DNA of 43,951 nucleotides from DATGEP01 sp035310125. Lineage in GTDB: Bacteria; Chloroflexota; Ktedonobacteria; Ktedonobacterales; JADMIN01. This document shows, piece after piece, positions 32,814-40,857 of the stretch; the stretch's first letter is position 1; each line of letters opens with the position of its first letter. The notes beneath the pieces are model-generated. The model had not been told where the DNA came from and ran no database searches. It saw only the letters and a list, made by a program, of their open reading frames with translations. Where the stretch lies: positions 1 to 43,951 of the forward strand of contig DATGEP010000225.1 of the NCBI GenBank assembly GCA_035310125.1, in the 5' to 3' direction. The translations under genes were made by a program, and so were the position numbers.

Positions 32814-33881
32814 CTACCGCTCTGGTTTGACCCAGATGCCGCGGTCATGCATCAGCGCGATCTGCTTCTCCGTAACTTGCTCGCGATACTCTGCGTGCGT
32901 CATGGGCGCCCGATTTAGATAGAGATTCTTCGGGTAAATAGGCTGTTCGTACACGATTTGGTACAACTCCGTGCGGAGGTCTTTCACCCAATTATCCCAC
33001 TGCGCCCGCGCACGGTGGTCGCGCAAGGCTTCGATGTCAATGACACCCGCGACGTAGGTCGAGCCGCCTCCGTAGTCTTGTTTGCCAACAATTTGTCCCT
33101 TGTAGTTGATCACGAAGGAACGCCCGCCAAAGGTGTCAATCGCGGTGTCATCCTCGGGGAAGACGTAGTAGGTTCCCATGTTTGGTGCGACAAGATACAG
33201 ATTGTTGTCGAGCGCGCGTGCGCGGCTCTGAATTTCGAAGAGCTCGTTGCCGGTCGCCGGATGTGGATAGGAGGCGCGATAGACGACTTCGGCGCCGTTC
33301 AGCGCGAGGGCGCGCGCGTTTTCAGGATAGGAGCCTTCATTGGCCATCATGATGCCGAGGCGTCCGATCTCCGTGTCCACGACCGGCCAGAAGGCGTCGA
33401 GTGTTCTACCGTATCGTTGTGTCCACCAATCGAAGATATCATGGGGACACACGGAATGCTCAACCGGAAAGAGCGGCGAGACTTTGTAGTGCCGCAGAAT
33501 CACCTCGCCATCGGGATCGAGAATGAAGCCAACATTGAAGAAGCGATCCGCGATCTCTGGGTGGCGCGCTTTAGCCTGGGCCATGATAAACGTATTATAG
33601 GTGCGAGCAATTTTTCCCAGCTCCTCAGTCTCCTCACCGGGGATGTCAATGGCGCATTCGCGGGCAAATCGCACATGATCCAGATCAAGGACTTCATCGT
33701 TGAAACCCTGGAGAGCGCCTTCGGGGAAGGCGATCAATCTCACCGGCAGATCGAGGTTCGAGAGCCAGACAGCCGCATGGGCAAGGTGTACGAGGTGTTC
33801 GAGGTTGCGTTTGATATCAGCGCGGGTGCGAATGCCGCGCACGGTGGGAATGAGGCCAACAGCAGTGTACGGGGTCATCAT
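32814..33881 (-). CDS. Nitrilase-superfamily protein lacking the catalytic cysteine
   Basis: 355 residues of carbon-nitrogen hydrolase fold. The catalytic Glu54 (AFPEGALQG) and Lys133 (LRHYKVSPL) are present. The nucleophile elbow, normally I-C-(Y/N/W)-(D/E), reads GIMMANEGSYPENAR, with Ala180 (codon GCC) in the cysteine position. The following NGAEVVYRASYPH and RARALDNNLYLV match aliphatic amidase/nitrilase proteins. As read it should not form the thioimidate intermediate, so it may be a binding or regulatory pseudoenzyme, or use other chemistry. ATG 33881 has GAGGAG six bases upstream. It is monocistronic, divergent from the ArsR-like operon. Confidence 0.82.
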   Translation of the reverse strand: MMTPYTAVGLIPTVRGIRTRADIKRNLEHLVHLAHAAVWLSNLDLPVRLIAFPEGALQGFNDEVLDLDHVRFARECAIDIPGEETEELGKIARTYNTFIMAQAKARHPEIADRFFNVGFILDPDGEVILRHYKVSPLFPVEHSVCPHDIFDWWTQRYGRTLDAFWPVVDTEIGRLGIMMANEGSYPENARALALNGAEVVYRASYPHPATGNELFEIQSRARALDNNLYLVAPNMGTYYVFPEDDTAIDTFGGRSFVINYKGQIVGKQDYGGGSTYVAGVIDIEALRDHRARAQWDNWVKDLRTELYQIVYEQPIYPKNLYLNRAPMTHAEYREQVTEKQIALMHDRGIWVKPER

Positions 33882-34017
33882 CGGAAGCTCCTCTGGCTAT
33901 CACCAACCGCGACCATATTCATAGAATACCAGAACGACATAATACCAAACGCGAATGCCGTTTTCCAGGTTGGCGCTCCCCTACGGGCCAGGTGAGCCGC
34001 ATACACCCATTTCCCTC

Positions 34018-34046
34018 TTGTGTCCTGGCGTATATCGTGCTACACT
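34018..34046 (+). promoter_or_regulatory. Promoter of the ArsR/propeller/MFS operon
   Basis: TTGTGT (34018-34023), a 17-base spacer and TACACT (34041-34046). It lies about 110 bases upstream of the regulator ATG at 34159. Confidence 0.6.
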
Positions 34047-34053
34047 TCCAGCA

Positions 34054-34082
34054 CGTTCGATGTTATTCGTACGTTCCGAACG
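34054..34082. promoter_or_regulatory. Possible operator downstream of the ArsR-like promoter
   Basis: The dyad CGTTC-C-GAACG (34072-34082) and an extra half-site CGTTCG (34054-34059) lie just past the -10. A small winged-helix repressor encoded by the first gene could bind here and block its own operon. Confidence 0.4.
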
Positions 34083-34158
34083 AGCGGCGCGTTCATTGCC
34101 TCTAGCTGGCGCGCCGCCAGGCCGCCACGCGGCAATGTGGCGTCTAGTGAGGTCGTAT

Positions 34159-34830
34159 ATGGCTGAGTCTCAACCATTCGGCGACATGGATGCCGCGGAG
34201 CCATCCATGCCCGATCTTCCGCCGATTCTGCATGTGAGCACGGCGCGGCAGTTCAAGGCAATCGCCGATCCGACACGCTCGAAGATTCTCGGCATCATCC
34301 AAACGCGACCCGCCACCGCCAAGCAAATCGCCGACCGGCTCAACGAAGCGCCCGGAACCATCGGCCACCATTTGCAAGTGCTCGAAAAAGCAGGGTTGGC
34401 GCAGATCGTCGCCCGGCGAATCGTCCATGGCATCGTCGCCAAATATTACACACGTACCGCCCGTATCTTCCAGTTCGCGTTTTCCCCGGAGATTACCGGC
34501 CATACCCTGCTGAGTCCCGACATTTTGGACGTGGCTCATCAGGAAAGCATCGAAGCGACGTCGGCGTACGGCGACGACGCCATCTGTAACGCCGCGTTTC
34601 CCCATGTGCGCATCTCAGTGGCGCGCGCGGAGGCATATCAAAAGCGGCTCGAAGACTTGCTTGATGACCTGCTCGCCGAGCCAGTGGACCCCAATGGCCG
34701 CGTCTATGGCATAGCTTTCGATATGTTTCTCGCCCCGCCGTACCTGCAAGACTCCTCCTCAGCTCCGGCGGCCAGCCCCACGAGAGACTCACACCTGGCG
34801 GACGGAAAAAAACACAGGAGAACCGAATGA
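34159..34830 (+). CDS. ArsR-like winged-helix transcriptional regulator
   Basis: 223 residues. The HTH domain covers about 30-105: ARQFKAIADPTRSKILGIIQ, TAKQIADRLNEAPGTIGHHL and QVLEKAGLAQIV, an ArsR/HTH_20-type winged helix, then YYTRTARIFQF. The helical C-terminal half is probably a dimerisation or effector region. No metal-binding CxC is seen. ATG 34159 (GAGG upstream) is preferred; the frame from 33955 would run across the promoter. Its stop overlaps the next start by 4 bases, so it is co-translated with the propeller protein. Confidence 0.85.
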   Translation: MAESQPFGDMDAAEPSMPDLPPILHVSTARQFKAIADPTRSKILGIIQTRPATAKQIADRLNEAPGTIGHHLQVLEKAGLAQIVARRIVHGIVAKYYTRTARIFQFAFSPEITGHTLLSPDILDVAHQESIEATSAYGDDAICNAAFPHVRISVARAEAYQKRLEDLLDDLLAEPVDPNGRVYGIAFDMFLAPPYLQDSSSAPAASPTRDSHLADGKKHRRTE

Positions 34831-35915
34831 GCGCCGCAGGGACACCTGCCAATGCCCAAAAACGCCGGCCAGCCAGCCTGAAGAAGCGCATCCTCACCGC
34901 ACTGGCGGTCGTGCTGGCGGTAATCGCGATCATCGCCGGCAGCATCGCCATCGAGCTGCGCAGTCATGTGGTTGTGTGGCAGCAGGCGTCCTGGTGGCCA
35001 ACGCACATTCTACCCGCCGGTTTCGTCACGCCGCTGCATATGACCGAATATCCTTTGCCGACCGCAGGAGCCGGGGCCACTTCCATCGTCCGCGGGCCTG
35101 ATGGGGCGCTCTGGTTTACCGAGCCGGGAGCCGATAAAATCGGTCGCATCACGACCAGTGGCGTCGTCACGGAGTTCTTGATCCCCGCCGGCAGCCAACC
35201 AGGCGGGCTCGCTGTTGGCGCGGACGGCAACCTGTGGTTTACCGCACCGCCACTCAACCTGATTGGACGTCTGACGCCAGCGGGCGCGGTTACCGAGTTT
35301 CCACTGCCCATCCTCGACAGCCTACCTGGCAGCATTGTTGCCGGCCCGGATGGCAACCTCTGGTTTACCGAAGTGATCCGCATCGGTCGCATCACGCCGA
35401 GCGGCGTCATCTCCAATTTCCCCGTCTCAGCGGGCGCTGGACCCAACGGCATTGTTGTCGCGCCGGACGGCAACCTGTGGTTTACCGATAGTGACGTAGG
35501 CCGCCTCGGCTATGTCACGCCCGCCGGCGCCGTGACGGAGGTTGGCGACGCGCGCCAGTTTGGTCCGGGCGCCATCACCGTGGGCCCCGATCACGCGCTC
35601 TGGTTCGTGGACACCACCCACAATCGCATCGTGCGGATGACGCTGCGGGGAGCCATCACCGAGTTTGGCGTTCCTTCCAGCGGTAGCGTGCTCACAGGCA
35701 TTACCGCTGGCCCTGATGGCGCCCTCTGGTTTACTGAGCTTTTCAGCAACAACATTGGCCGCCTCACCACGAACGGGCACGTCACCGAGTATCCAGTGCC
35801 AACGCCGAACAGCGGCCCGGCGGGTATTACCGTCGGCCCCGACGGCAACCTCTGGTTCACCGAAGCGAGCGGCGATAAGATCGGTCGCATCGTTCCTGGC
35901 GAGGCAGCTCACTGA
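34827..35915 (+). CDS. Membrane-anchored Vgb-like beta-propeller protein
   Basis: 362 residues. A single membrane helix (about 20-44, ILTALAVVLAVIAIIAGSIAI) leads to an extracytoplasmic propeller. It has seven repeats of the GPDGxLWFTE type, each followed by IGRIT and VTEFP-like strands. This is the streptogramin B lyase (Vgb)/SMP-30-like fold. In Staphylococcus Vgb, as I recall it, the active site uses His in a RPHAI loop and Glu/His in an EPHGI loop. The matching loops here read VLTGITAG and GPAGITVG, so those residues are absent. A binding or sensor role is more likely than lyase activity. The ATG overlaps the ArsR-like stop (ATGA). Confidence 0.82.
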   Translation: MSAAGTPANAQKRRPASLKKRILTALAVVLAVIAIIAGSIAIELRSHVVVWQQASWWPTHILPAGFVTPLHMTEYPLPTAGAGATSIVRGPDGALWFTEPGADKIGRITTSGVVTEFLIPAGSQPGGLAVGADGNLWFTAPPLNLIGRLTPAGAVTEFPLPILDSLPGSIVAGPDGNLWFTEVIRIGRITPSGVISNFPVSAGAGPNGIVVAPDGNLWFTDSDVGRLGYVTPAGAVTEVGDARQFGPGAITVGPDHALWFVDTTHNRIVRMTLRGAITEFGVPSSGSVLTGITAGPDGALWFTELFSNNIGRLTTNGHVTEYPVPTPNSGPAGITVGPDGNLWFTEASGDKIGRIVPGEAAH

Positions 35916-35967
35916 GCGGGCTGCCCGCGTTCATCAGCAACATCCCGGAGAAAGCGAGCATTGTTTT

Positions 35968-37269
35968 ATGCATGATGGCGTCATTGCCGCTCCCAAGCGC
36001 CGTCTCAGCGCGGACTTCTGGAAGTTCTGGACCGGCCAGACCATCTCGAACCTGGGCAGCTCGATCACCCTCTTCGCCCTGCCGCTACTCGTCTACAAGC
36101 TCACCGGCTCGGCGCTCAACCTGGGTATCGCTACGGCTGCCAACATGCTGCCGTACCTGCTCTTCGGCCTCGTGCTCGGCGCGTGGACCGATCGTGTCAA
36201 CCGCAAGCGCATGATGATCGCGATGGACGTTGGCCGTGCCGCCGTCGTCGCCTCTATCCCACTGGCTTTCGCGCTGGGTATCCGTTCCGTCTGGTGGATT
36301 TACGCCGTCGGCTTCCTTCAATCCACACTCACCATCTGCTTCGAGGCCGGCCAGTTCGCCGCCATCCCCAGCCTCGTTAGCCGCGACGATATCGTGACCG
36401 CCAACGGACGCATCCAGGCCAGCTACTCCGGCGCCAGCGTCATGGGGCCGTTCCTGGCGGGCCTGCTCGTCGCGCTGCTGCCCATCTCCGACCTGATGCT
36501 CTTCGACGCCCTCTCGTTTCTCATCTCCGTCGTCTCGCTGGCGCTGGTCCGCAGCAGCTTCAACGCCGAAGAGGACAAAGCCCGCGAGCGCACGAGCATC
36601 GGTCACGACGTGCTCGAGGGCTTGCGTTATGTCCTCAAGCATCCCGTGCTGCGCAACATCTCCGCTATGATGGCGCTGGTTAATTTTGTTGGCACTACCA
36701 CCGGCGCGCAGGTCGTCCTCTTCGCCCGCACCCAGCTAGGCGCCAGCTATGCGCAGATCGCCTGGATGTACTCCGCCGCCAGCATCGGCGTCGTCGTGCT
36801 GGCCCTGCTCGCCGGACCCCTGCGCAAGCGCTGGTCCTTCAGTCAGGTGGCGCTCGGCGCGTTGATGGCGGAGGGCGCGCTCACCATCGTCTTCTCGCAG
36901 ATGCGGTGGTATTGGCCCGCACTGGTCATATGGGGCATCAGCGGCGGCTTGGGCATTCTCTTCAACATCAACACGTCGAGTCTGCGCCAGGCCATCGTCC
37001 CCAACTATCTCCTGGGGCGGATCATCAGCATCGCCAGCGTGCTAGCCTGGTCCGCGATTCCGCTGGGAGCGCTGGCTGGCGGCTACGCCATCGAGCGCAC
37101 GGGAAACGTCGCGCTGGTCTACGCTATAATCGGTGGCCTGACGTTCCTGATCCCGTTTGGCTTCTCCTTCACGGCCCTCGGTCACGCGGACCGCTACATC
37201 CCGCGCGCCCCACATGACGAGCCGGCGACTACGATGAGCGAGCCGACCGCCGCGGGCATGAATGGGTAG
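35968..37269 (+). CDS. MFS transporter (MFS_3/enterobactin-exporter-like)
   Basis: 433 residues, about 12 membrane segments. The N-terminal signature FWTGQTISNLGSSITLFALPLLVY and the loop 2-3 motif GAWTDRVNRKRMMIAMDVGRA are typical of drug/siderophore exporters of the major facilitator superfamily. The first cytoplasmic residues (MHDGVIAAPKRRLSADF) precede segment 1. The frame is open from 35665 but that part overlaps the propeller gene, so ATG 35968 is taken; its ribosome-binding site is weak. It sits 52 bases after the propeller gene and is probably its operon partner, exporting an unknown compound. Confidence 0.87.
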   Translation: MHDGVIAAPKRRLSADFWKFWTGQTISNLGSSITLFALPLLVYKLTGSALNLGIATAANMLPYLLFGLVLGAWTDRVNRKRMMIAMDVGRAAVVASIPLAFALGIRSVWWIYAVGFLQSTLTICFEAGQFAAIPSLVSRDDIVTANGRIQASYSGASVMGPFLAGLLVALLPISDLMLFDALSFLISVVSLALVRSSFNAEEDKARERTSIGHDVLEGLRYVLKHPVLRNISAMMALVNFVGTTTGAQVVLFARTQLGASYAQIAWMYSAASIGVVVLALLAGPLRKRWSFSQVALGALMAEGALTIVFSQMRWYWPALVIWGISGGLGILFNINTSSLRQAIVPNYLLGRIISIASVLAWSAIPLGALAGGYAIERTGNVALVYAIIGGLTFLIPFGFSFTALGHADRYIPRAPHDEPATTMSEPTAAGMNG

Positions 37270-37279
37270 AACGCGCCAC

Positions 37280-37321
37280 AAAAAGCGATGGCCAGGCTCA
37301 TTGTATGAGTCCGGCCATCGC
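37280..37321. terminator. Bidirectional terminator between MFS gene and minus-strand gene
   Basis: GCGATGGCC (37285-37293) pairs with GGCCATCGC (37313-37321), and the stem continues inward (GGCTCAT/ATGAGTCC with one bulge). The minus strand reads into TTTTT immediately after the stem (AAAAA at 37280-37284), so it is a good terminator for minus-strand transcription. The same hairpin follows the MFS stop. Confidence 0.85.
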
Positions 37322-37388
37322 ATGGGAGGGGAGGAGGAGATTTGGTGGTGTTCTCACTCTGCCATTAATATTACATCGCATCGTTACA

Positions 37389-37416
37389 TTACGCTATCAG
37401 GTGAACACCGTATAAT
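37389..37416 (+). promoter_or_regulatory. Promoter with consensus -10, no recognised gene downstream
   Basis: TATAAT (37411-37416) has TTACGC (37389-37394) 16 bases upstream. It is embedded in a two-part operator. Rightward transcription would run antisense into the gene at 37518-38261. Only very short frames (15-19 codons, starting at 37462 or 37474) follow. Confidence 0.55.
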
Positions 37417-37438
37417 TTCATCAGGTATTCACCTGATA
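37395..37438. promoter_or_regulatory. Operator dyad ATCAGGTG-type flanking the TATAAT
   Basis: TATCAGGTGAA (37395-37405) and TTCACCTGATA (37428-37438) form a perfect 11-bp inverted repeat centred close to the -10. The right half also forms its own palindrome, ATCAGGT-ATTC-ACCTGAT (37420-37437). The same core recurs as a dyad at 43180-43249. Confidence 0.65.
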
Positions 37439-37517
37439 CGCTGAGCCTGGCCGCGGAGGACATGACGAAGGGGATGGTGCTGCGTGACCCACCGGCTCCT
37501 CACGCGCAATGCCATCG

Positions 37518-38261
37518 CTAGTTGTCCGCGTTGTCCGGCGCGCCGCGCAGTGGACCCGGCAAATGCGAATGCTCCAGCGCGTCAATCACGCCCGTAATGT
37601 CGGCCAGCACTTCGGCGAAGAGGTGCGGCAGCCAGTCTTCGGGGTGCGGCTCTTCCTGTTCATCGTCGAATTCGTCTCGGCGGCGTATTCGGCCCAGGTT
37701 CATGTGGCCAGAGCGCCGCTCGCCACTTGGCCGGAAGCCGCTGACACCGTCTGGATCCCACAAAGGCAGCTCCACACGCTGCTGGAGGTTGAGCGCCTCG
37801 GTCTGGATGCCATTATCCCCGAAGGCCAGCGCCACCGTGGGTCGTGTCTCCACGGCACGCCCGCTGTGCTCGGAGGCGCGCAGCTTGATCGTGCGCGCCA
37901 GTGTCTGCAAGCTCTGGGGCGTAAAGCCGATGTAATCGAGCGGCAACACAAACGTCAGGTCCAGCGCGAGTGGAGGCACATCTTCCGTATGCAGATGTGG
38001 GCAGTGCTCGTCCGGCTCGTGGAAAAACTCGCAGATACCTTCCGCACCGTCAATGGACAGCACCGTATCGAGCGGCCCCCACGCGAAGGAGACAGTACAG
38101 GTCGCGTGGTGCTCGGCCTCCTCACAGGGGCCGGGATGCAGCGTGCAGGCGAACTCTCGCTCCAGCGTCTGGCTGTTCAGCCAGAACTCAGGATGGACCG
38201 AGAGTCCAGTCGCCTCCGCCGCGTGGAGAAACATCTCCGTAACATCTTCGTACGTGACCAT
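37518..38261 (-). CDS. Acidic protein of unknown function
   Basis: 247 residues starting MVTYEDVTEMFLHAAEATGLSVHPEFW. There is a cluster of Cys/His in the middle (EFFHEPDEHCPHLHTEDVPP) and an acidic stretch DEFDDEQEEPHPEDWLPH toward the C-terminus. No signal peptide, membrane segment or recognised family. The Cys/His-rich segments could bind metal. ATG 38261 has GGAG six bases upstream; the frame reaches 38294. A near-consensus promoter precedes it and a strong terminator follows, supporting the minus strand as coding. The overlapping + frame is Arg-rich and is a shadow. Confidence 0.7.
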   Translation of the reverse strand: MVTYEDVTEMFLHAAEATGLSVHPEFWLNSQTLEREFACTLHPGPCEEAEHHATCTVSFAWGPLDTVLSIDGAEGICEFFHEPDEHCPHLHTEDVPPLALDLTFVLPLDYIGFTPQSLQTLARTIKLRASEHSGRAVETRPTVALAFGDNGIQTEALNLQQRVELPLWDPDGVSGFRPSGERRSGHMNLGRIRRRDEFDDEQEEPHPEDWLPHLFAEVLADITGVIDALEHSHLPGPLRGAPDNADN

Positions 38262-38326
38262 ACCTGGCTCCGATTCTCCCCCCGCCGGGGCCACACTTTC
38301 GCGGAGTGACTCGGCGCGTGTGCTTC

Positions 38327-38355
38327 ATCATACAAACCGCAAGGCGGTGTGTCAA
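38327..38355 (-). promoter_or_regulatory. Near-consensus promoter of the acidic protein gene
   Basis: On the minus strand: TTGACA (38350-38355), a 17-base spacer and TATGAT (38327-38332), about 65 bases ahead of ATG 38261. One of the best promoter matches in the window. Confidence 0.75.
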
Positions 38356-38369
38356 TTCAGGCGCGGGCA

Positions 38370-40211
38370 TCACGGGCGGCGCAGGAAGATCAATGTCTCA
38401 TAGTAATTGTCCAGCGAGCGCGGGCGGGCGTTGCGGTTGGCTTTGGCGAGCTGCACGTCGCGCAGTGCCTCCACGGTGAACCCCGCATCGTGCGCCTCTT
38501 CGGCGAGTAGCTCGGCGGCGGGCACGATATACAGCGCTGCGCGGGTGGCAAATTCATAGAACGTGCTCGTCTTGCCGCTGACGACCACGGCGAGCGCTCC
38601 GGGCGCCAGCACGCGATACATCTCGGCGAAGGCACGGCGCATATCGGCGAAGTAGCGCGCGGTGGGGTCGGCCTTAATGGCGCGCAGAGGATCGCGACTG
38701 AGCCATTCGACCGCCGCGCGCTCGCCGGCTGCCAGGCCATCCAGCGCGGCGCCGGAGCCATCCATTGAGCCGATAGTATCATCCACCAGCGTATCCACGG
38801 TGAGATGGTCGCGCATGCCCAGCGCGATCAGCGAGGGGGCGCGGGCTTTGGTGTAGCTCTCCCGGCCGCTGGATGCGGGCAGGTATGGCGGTGATGTGAC
38901 GAGGATATCGAAGCAGCCCGCTTCTTCGGGGATATGGCGCGTATCGGCCTCCAGGACGTGCGCTTCCGCGAGCTGAAGGTGAATGGTCTCGCGGAGCCAC
39001 TCGCAGGTGACAGCGACGCGCACGTAGGCATCGAGCGCGCGTACGAAGATGTGCTGTAGCGGCGCACGGGCGAATGTCAGCGCAAAGCGACCAACGCCCG
39101 TGCCCAGGAAGCGCATGCGTATCTTACGCGCGATTGCGTCTGAGAGCAGCACGCGGAGCAGATTTTCCAGCCGTGGGTCACAACCGGCAATAGCGGCGCG
39201 CACCACACCTATCTCCGCGCCAAGGCGCTCCGCAACGGCGGGCGTCATGTTGCGATTCTTGAGAAGCCATGCGGGGAAGGTAATGCTCTCGGTGGCTACG
39301 TTGGGCGTGACGGTATCGAAGAGCTCGCGCTGACCGCTGGCGAGTATACGCAGCGTGCGACCGACGCGGGCGGCCTCTTCTGCAAGCAGCGCGGAATGAA
39401 GGCGTACGGCTTCGAGCTTGGCGCGCGCGATCATCGCGGAGAGGGGGTCAATATCAAGGCCGAGACAGGGAATCCCTAACAGAGATGCTTCGAGCAGGGC
39501 GGTGCCGCTACCCGCGAAGTTGTCGAGCGCGCGGTGGGGGCCATCGCCAAGCCGCTGGGCACACACGTTGAGCATCGCGCGAGCCATGCGCGGGAAGAAC
39601 TTGGCCTTGTAGTAGTGCACATCATGCGACAGGTGCGCCGTCGTGGAGGCGGCGGAGAGCGCCTGATGAGCCAGGTGCAGCGCATGACGGTCGTCTGTGC
39701 GACCTAGCAGCGCATCCAGCAGCGCGGTGAGGTCGTGCTTGATGGCGCCAACATCGGCGGCGTGGCGAGCGACAACATCTGACAGCTCAATCAGCGCATA
39801 GTGCGGGATGGCATGAATGATGAGCCTGCCCTCGCGGGCGCTGAACGTCACCACGGGACCGAGCGCGCCGGCCCAATCCGCGAGATGCGCTCGGTTAGCC
39901 GGTGTATCGCTGGCGACGCAGGAGATAGCCTGAATAAACGAAAGCCGGCGCACCAGCGTCGGCAGCAGCCCCAGCGGTCCGCTCGCGGTAAAGCCTTGTT
40001 GCCCGCGAGGCCGCGCATAAGCTGCCGCTCCACGGGGGAAATCCTCTGCTCCAGGCGCGCCGGGTTCCGTCAGGTATCCGGCAACCTCGGTGAGTGGCTG
40101 TACGTTGCCCGGAAAGAACGCTTCCAGCTCCATGCGAGCGAGGTCGAGGTCACCTTCGAGGGCAATATTGCGGCGCAGCGTGAGTATGTACATGAGTGGT
40201 GGCGTATTCAT
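38370..40211 (-). CDS. SAM-dependent methyltransferase, TRM11/DNA-methylase-like
   Basis: 613 residues. The N-terminal 200 residues begin MYILTLRRN and LARMELEAFFPG, resembling the NFLD/THUMP-like front end of Trm11/Trm-G10 proteins. The methyltransferase core has YYKAKFFPRMARAML (201-215), the SAM motif LDNFAGSGT (229-237), LDIDPLS and the catalytic motif TSPPY (439-443). TSPPY favours amino-methylation of adenine or cytosine in DNA; the front end favours RNA. No restriction endonuclease adjoins it, so if it acts on DNA it would be an orphan. A second in-frame ATG lies at codon 7. Confidence 0.75.
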   Translation of the reverse strand: MNTPPLMYILTLRRNIALEGDLDLARMELEAFFPGNVQPLTEVAGYLTEPGAPGAEDFPRGAAAYARPRGQQGFTASGPLGLLPTLVRRLSFIQAISCVASDTPANRAHLADWAGALGPVVTFSAREGRLIIHAIPHYALIELSDVVARHAADVGAIKHDLTALLDALLGRTDDRHALHLAHQALSAASTTAHLSHDVHYYKAKFFPRMARAMLNVCAQRLGDGPHRALDNFAGSGTALLEASLLGIPCLGLDIDPLSAMIARAKLEAVRLHSALLAEEAARVGRTLRILASGQRELFDTVTPNVATESITFPAWLLKNRNMTPAVAERLGAEIGVVRAAIAGCDPRLENLLRVLLSDAIARKIRMRFLGTGVGRFALTFARAPLQHIFVRALDAYVRVAVTCEWLRETIHLQLAEAHVLEADTRHIPEEAGCFDILVTSPPYLPASSGRESYTKARAPSLIALGMRDHLTVDTLVDDTIGSMDGSGAALDGLAAGERAAVEWLSRDPLRAIKADPTARYFADMRRAFAEMYRVLAPGALAVVVSGKTSTFYEFATRAALYIVPAAELLAEEAHDAGFTVEALRDVQLAKANRNARPRSLDNYYETLIFLRRP

Positions 40212-40342
40212 ACCTGTGCCGCTCGCAGGACTAACGGGCTACCGGCAGAAGTGAGCGAGTCGTCATGATATAGTGGGTGCGAGCTATTGACATAACCGCG
40301 GACGCAGGACGGCTGGTTCGGCCACATGGGCGGAGGACACGG

Positions 40343-40783
40343 ATGGATTTTCACGCACAGCGAGAGAGCGCGCCGCCAGTGTTGGTGGTAGACGACAACA
40401 CCGATATCCGCGAGACGGTGCGCCTTATGCTGGAAGATGAGGGCTACACTGTGCTGGAGGCTCCAGACGGCCAGGAGGCGCTGAAATACCTGCGCAGCAG
40501 CGCGGAGCGGCTGATCGTGTTGCTGGATCACATTATGCCGGGCATGGATGGCATGCAAACACTGGTTACGATAGCCGACGAACCGGCGCTGACGCGGCGC
40601 CATACCTACATCATGCTGACGGCGGATGGCCGGACGGGGCCAACTCACCTGATGAGCGATGGAGATGAATGGATCGTCCCAGTGCTGGCGAAGCCGTTCG
40701 ACCTGGACGATCTGCTGGCGGCGGTTGCGCGGGCGCGCGGCGATCTGCTGGCGGTGTCCTACCACCGCACCGGAGAGCCATAG
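40343..40783 (+). CDS. Stand-alone response-regulator receiver protein 2
   Basis: 146 residues, one CheY-like domain. Asp17-Asp18 (VLVVDDN), phospho-acceptor Asp62 (VLLDHIMPGMDG), Thr93 (IMLTAD) and Lys117 (VLAKPF) are intact. It differs from its two paralogues in the loop after Thr93 (GRTGPTHLMSDGDEWIVP). ATG 40343 has GGAGG six bases upstream. It is divergent from the methyltransferase gene and convergent with receiver 3. No output domain; no kinase in the window. Confidence 0.87.
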   Translation: MDFHAQRESAPPVLVVDDNTDIRETVRLMLEDEGYTVLEAPDGQEALKYLRSSAERLIVLLDHIMPGMDGMQTLVTIADEPALTRRHTYIMLTADGRTGPTHLMSDGDEWIVPVLAKPFDLDDLLAAVARARGDLLAVSYHRTGEP

Positions 40784-40843
40784 AGATAGCGCCATTCCGC
40801 GCGCGTCACGAATGGACCGCATCCGCCACACGTCGGTATCCTC

Positions 40844-40857
40844 TCCCGCTAGCGGGA
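40844..40857. repeat. 14-base perfect palindrome between convergent receiver genes
   Basis: TCCCGCTAGCGGGA lies at the 3' ends of receivers 2 and 3 and includes the stop codon of receiver 3. It is a possible bidirectional transcription-stop element, without a T run. Confidence 0.4.

Noticed and set aside
34827..37269. Streptogramin resistance operon
   Set aside because: The Vgb-like protein lacks the His and Glu residues I recall as catalytic, so resistance by lyase activity is not supported.
37509..38309. 266-residue + strand frame
   Set aside because: Arg-rich composition and no ribosome-binding site. The minus strand has a near-consensus promoter, ribosome-binding site and terminator for the opposing gene.
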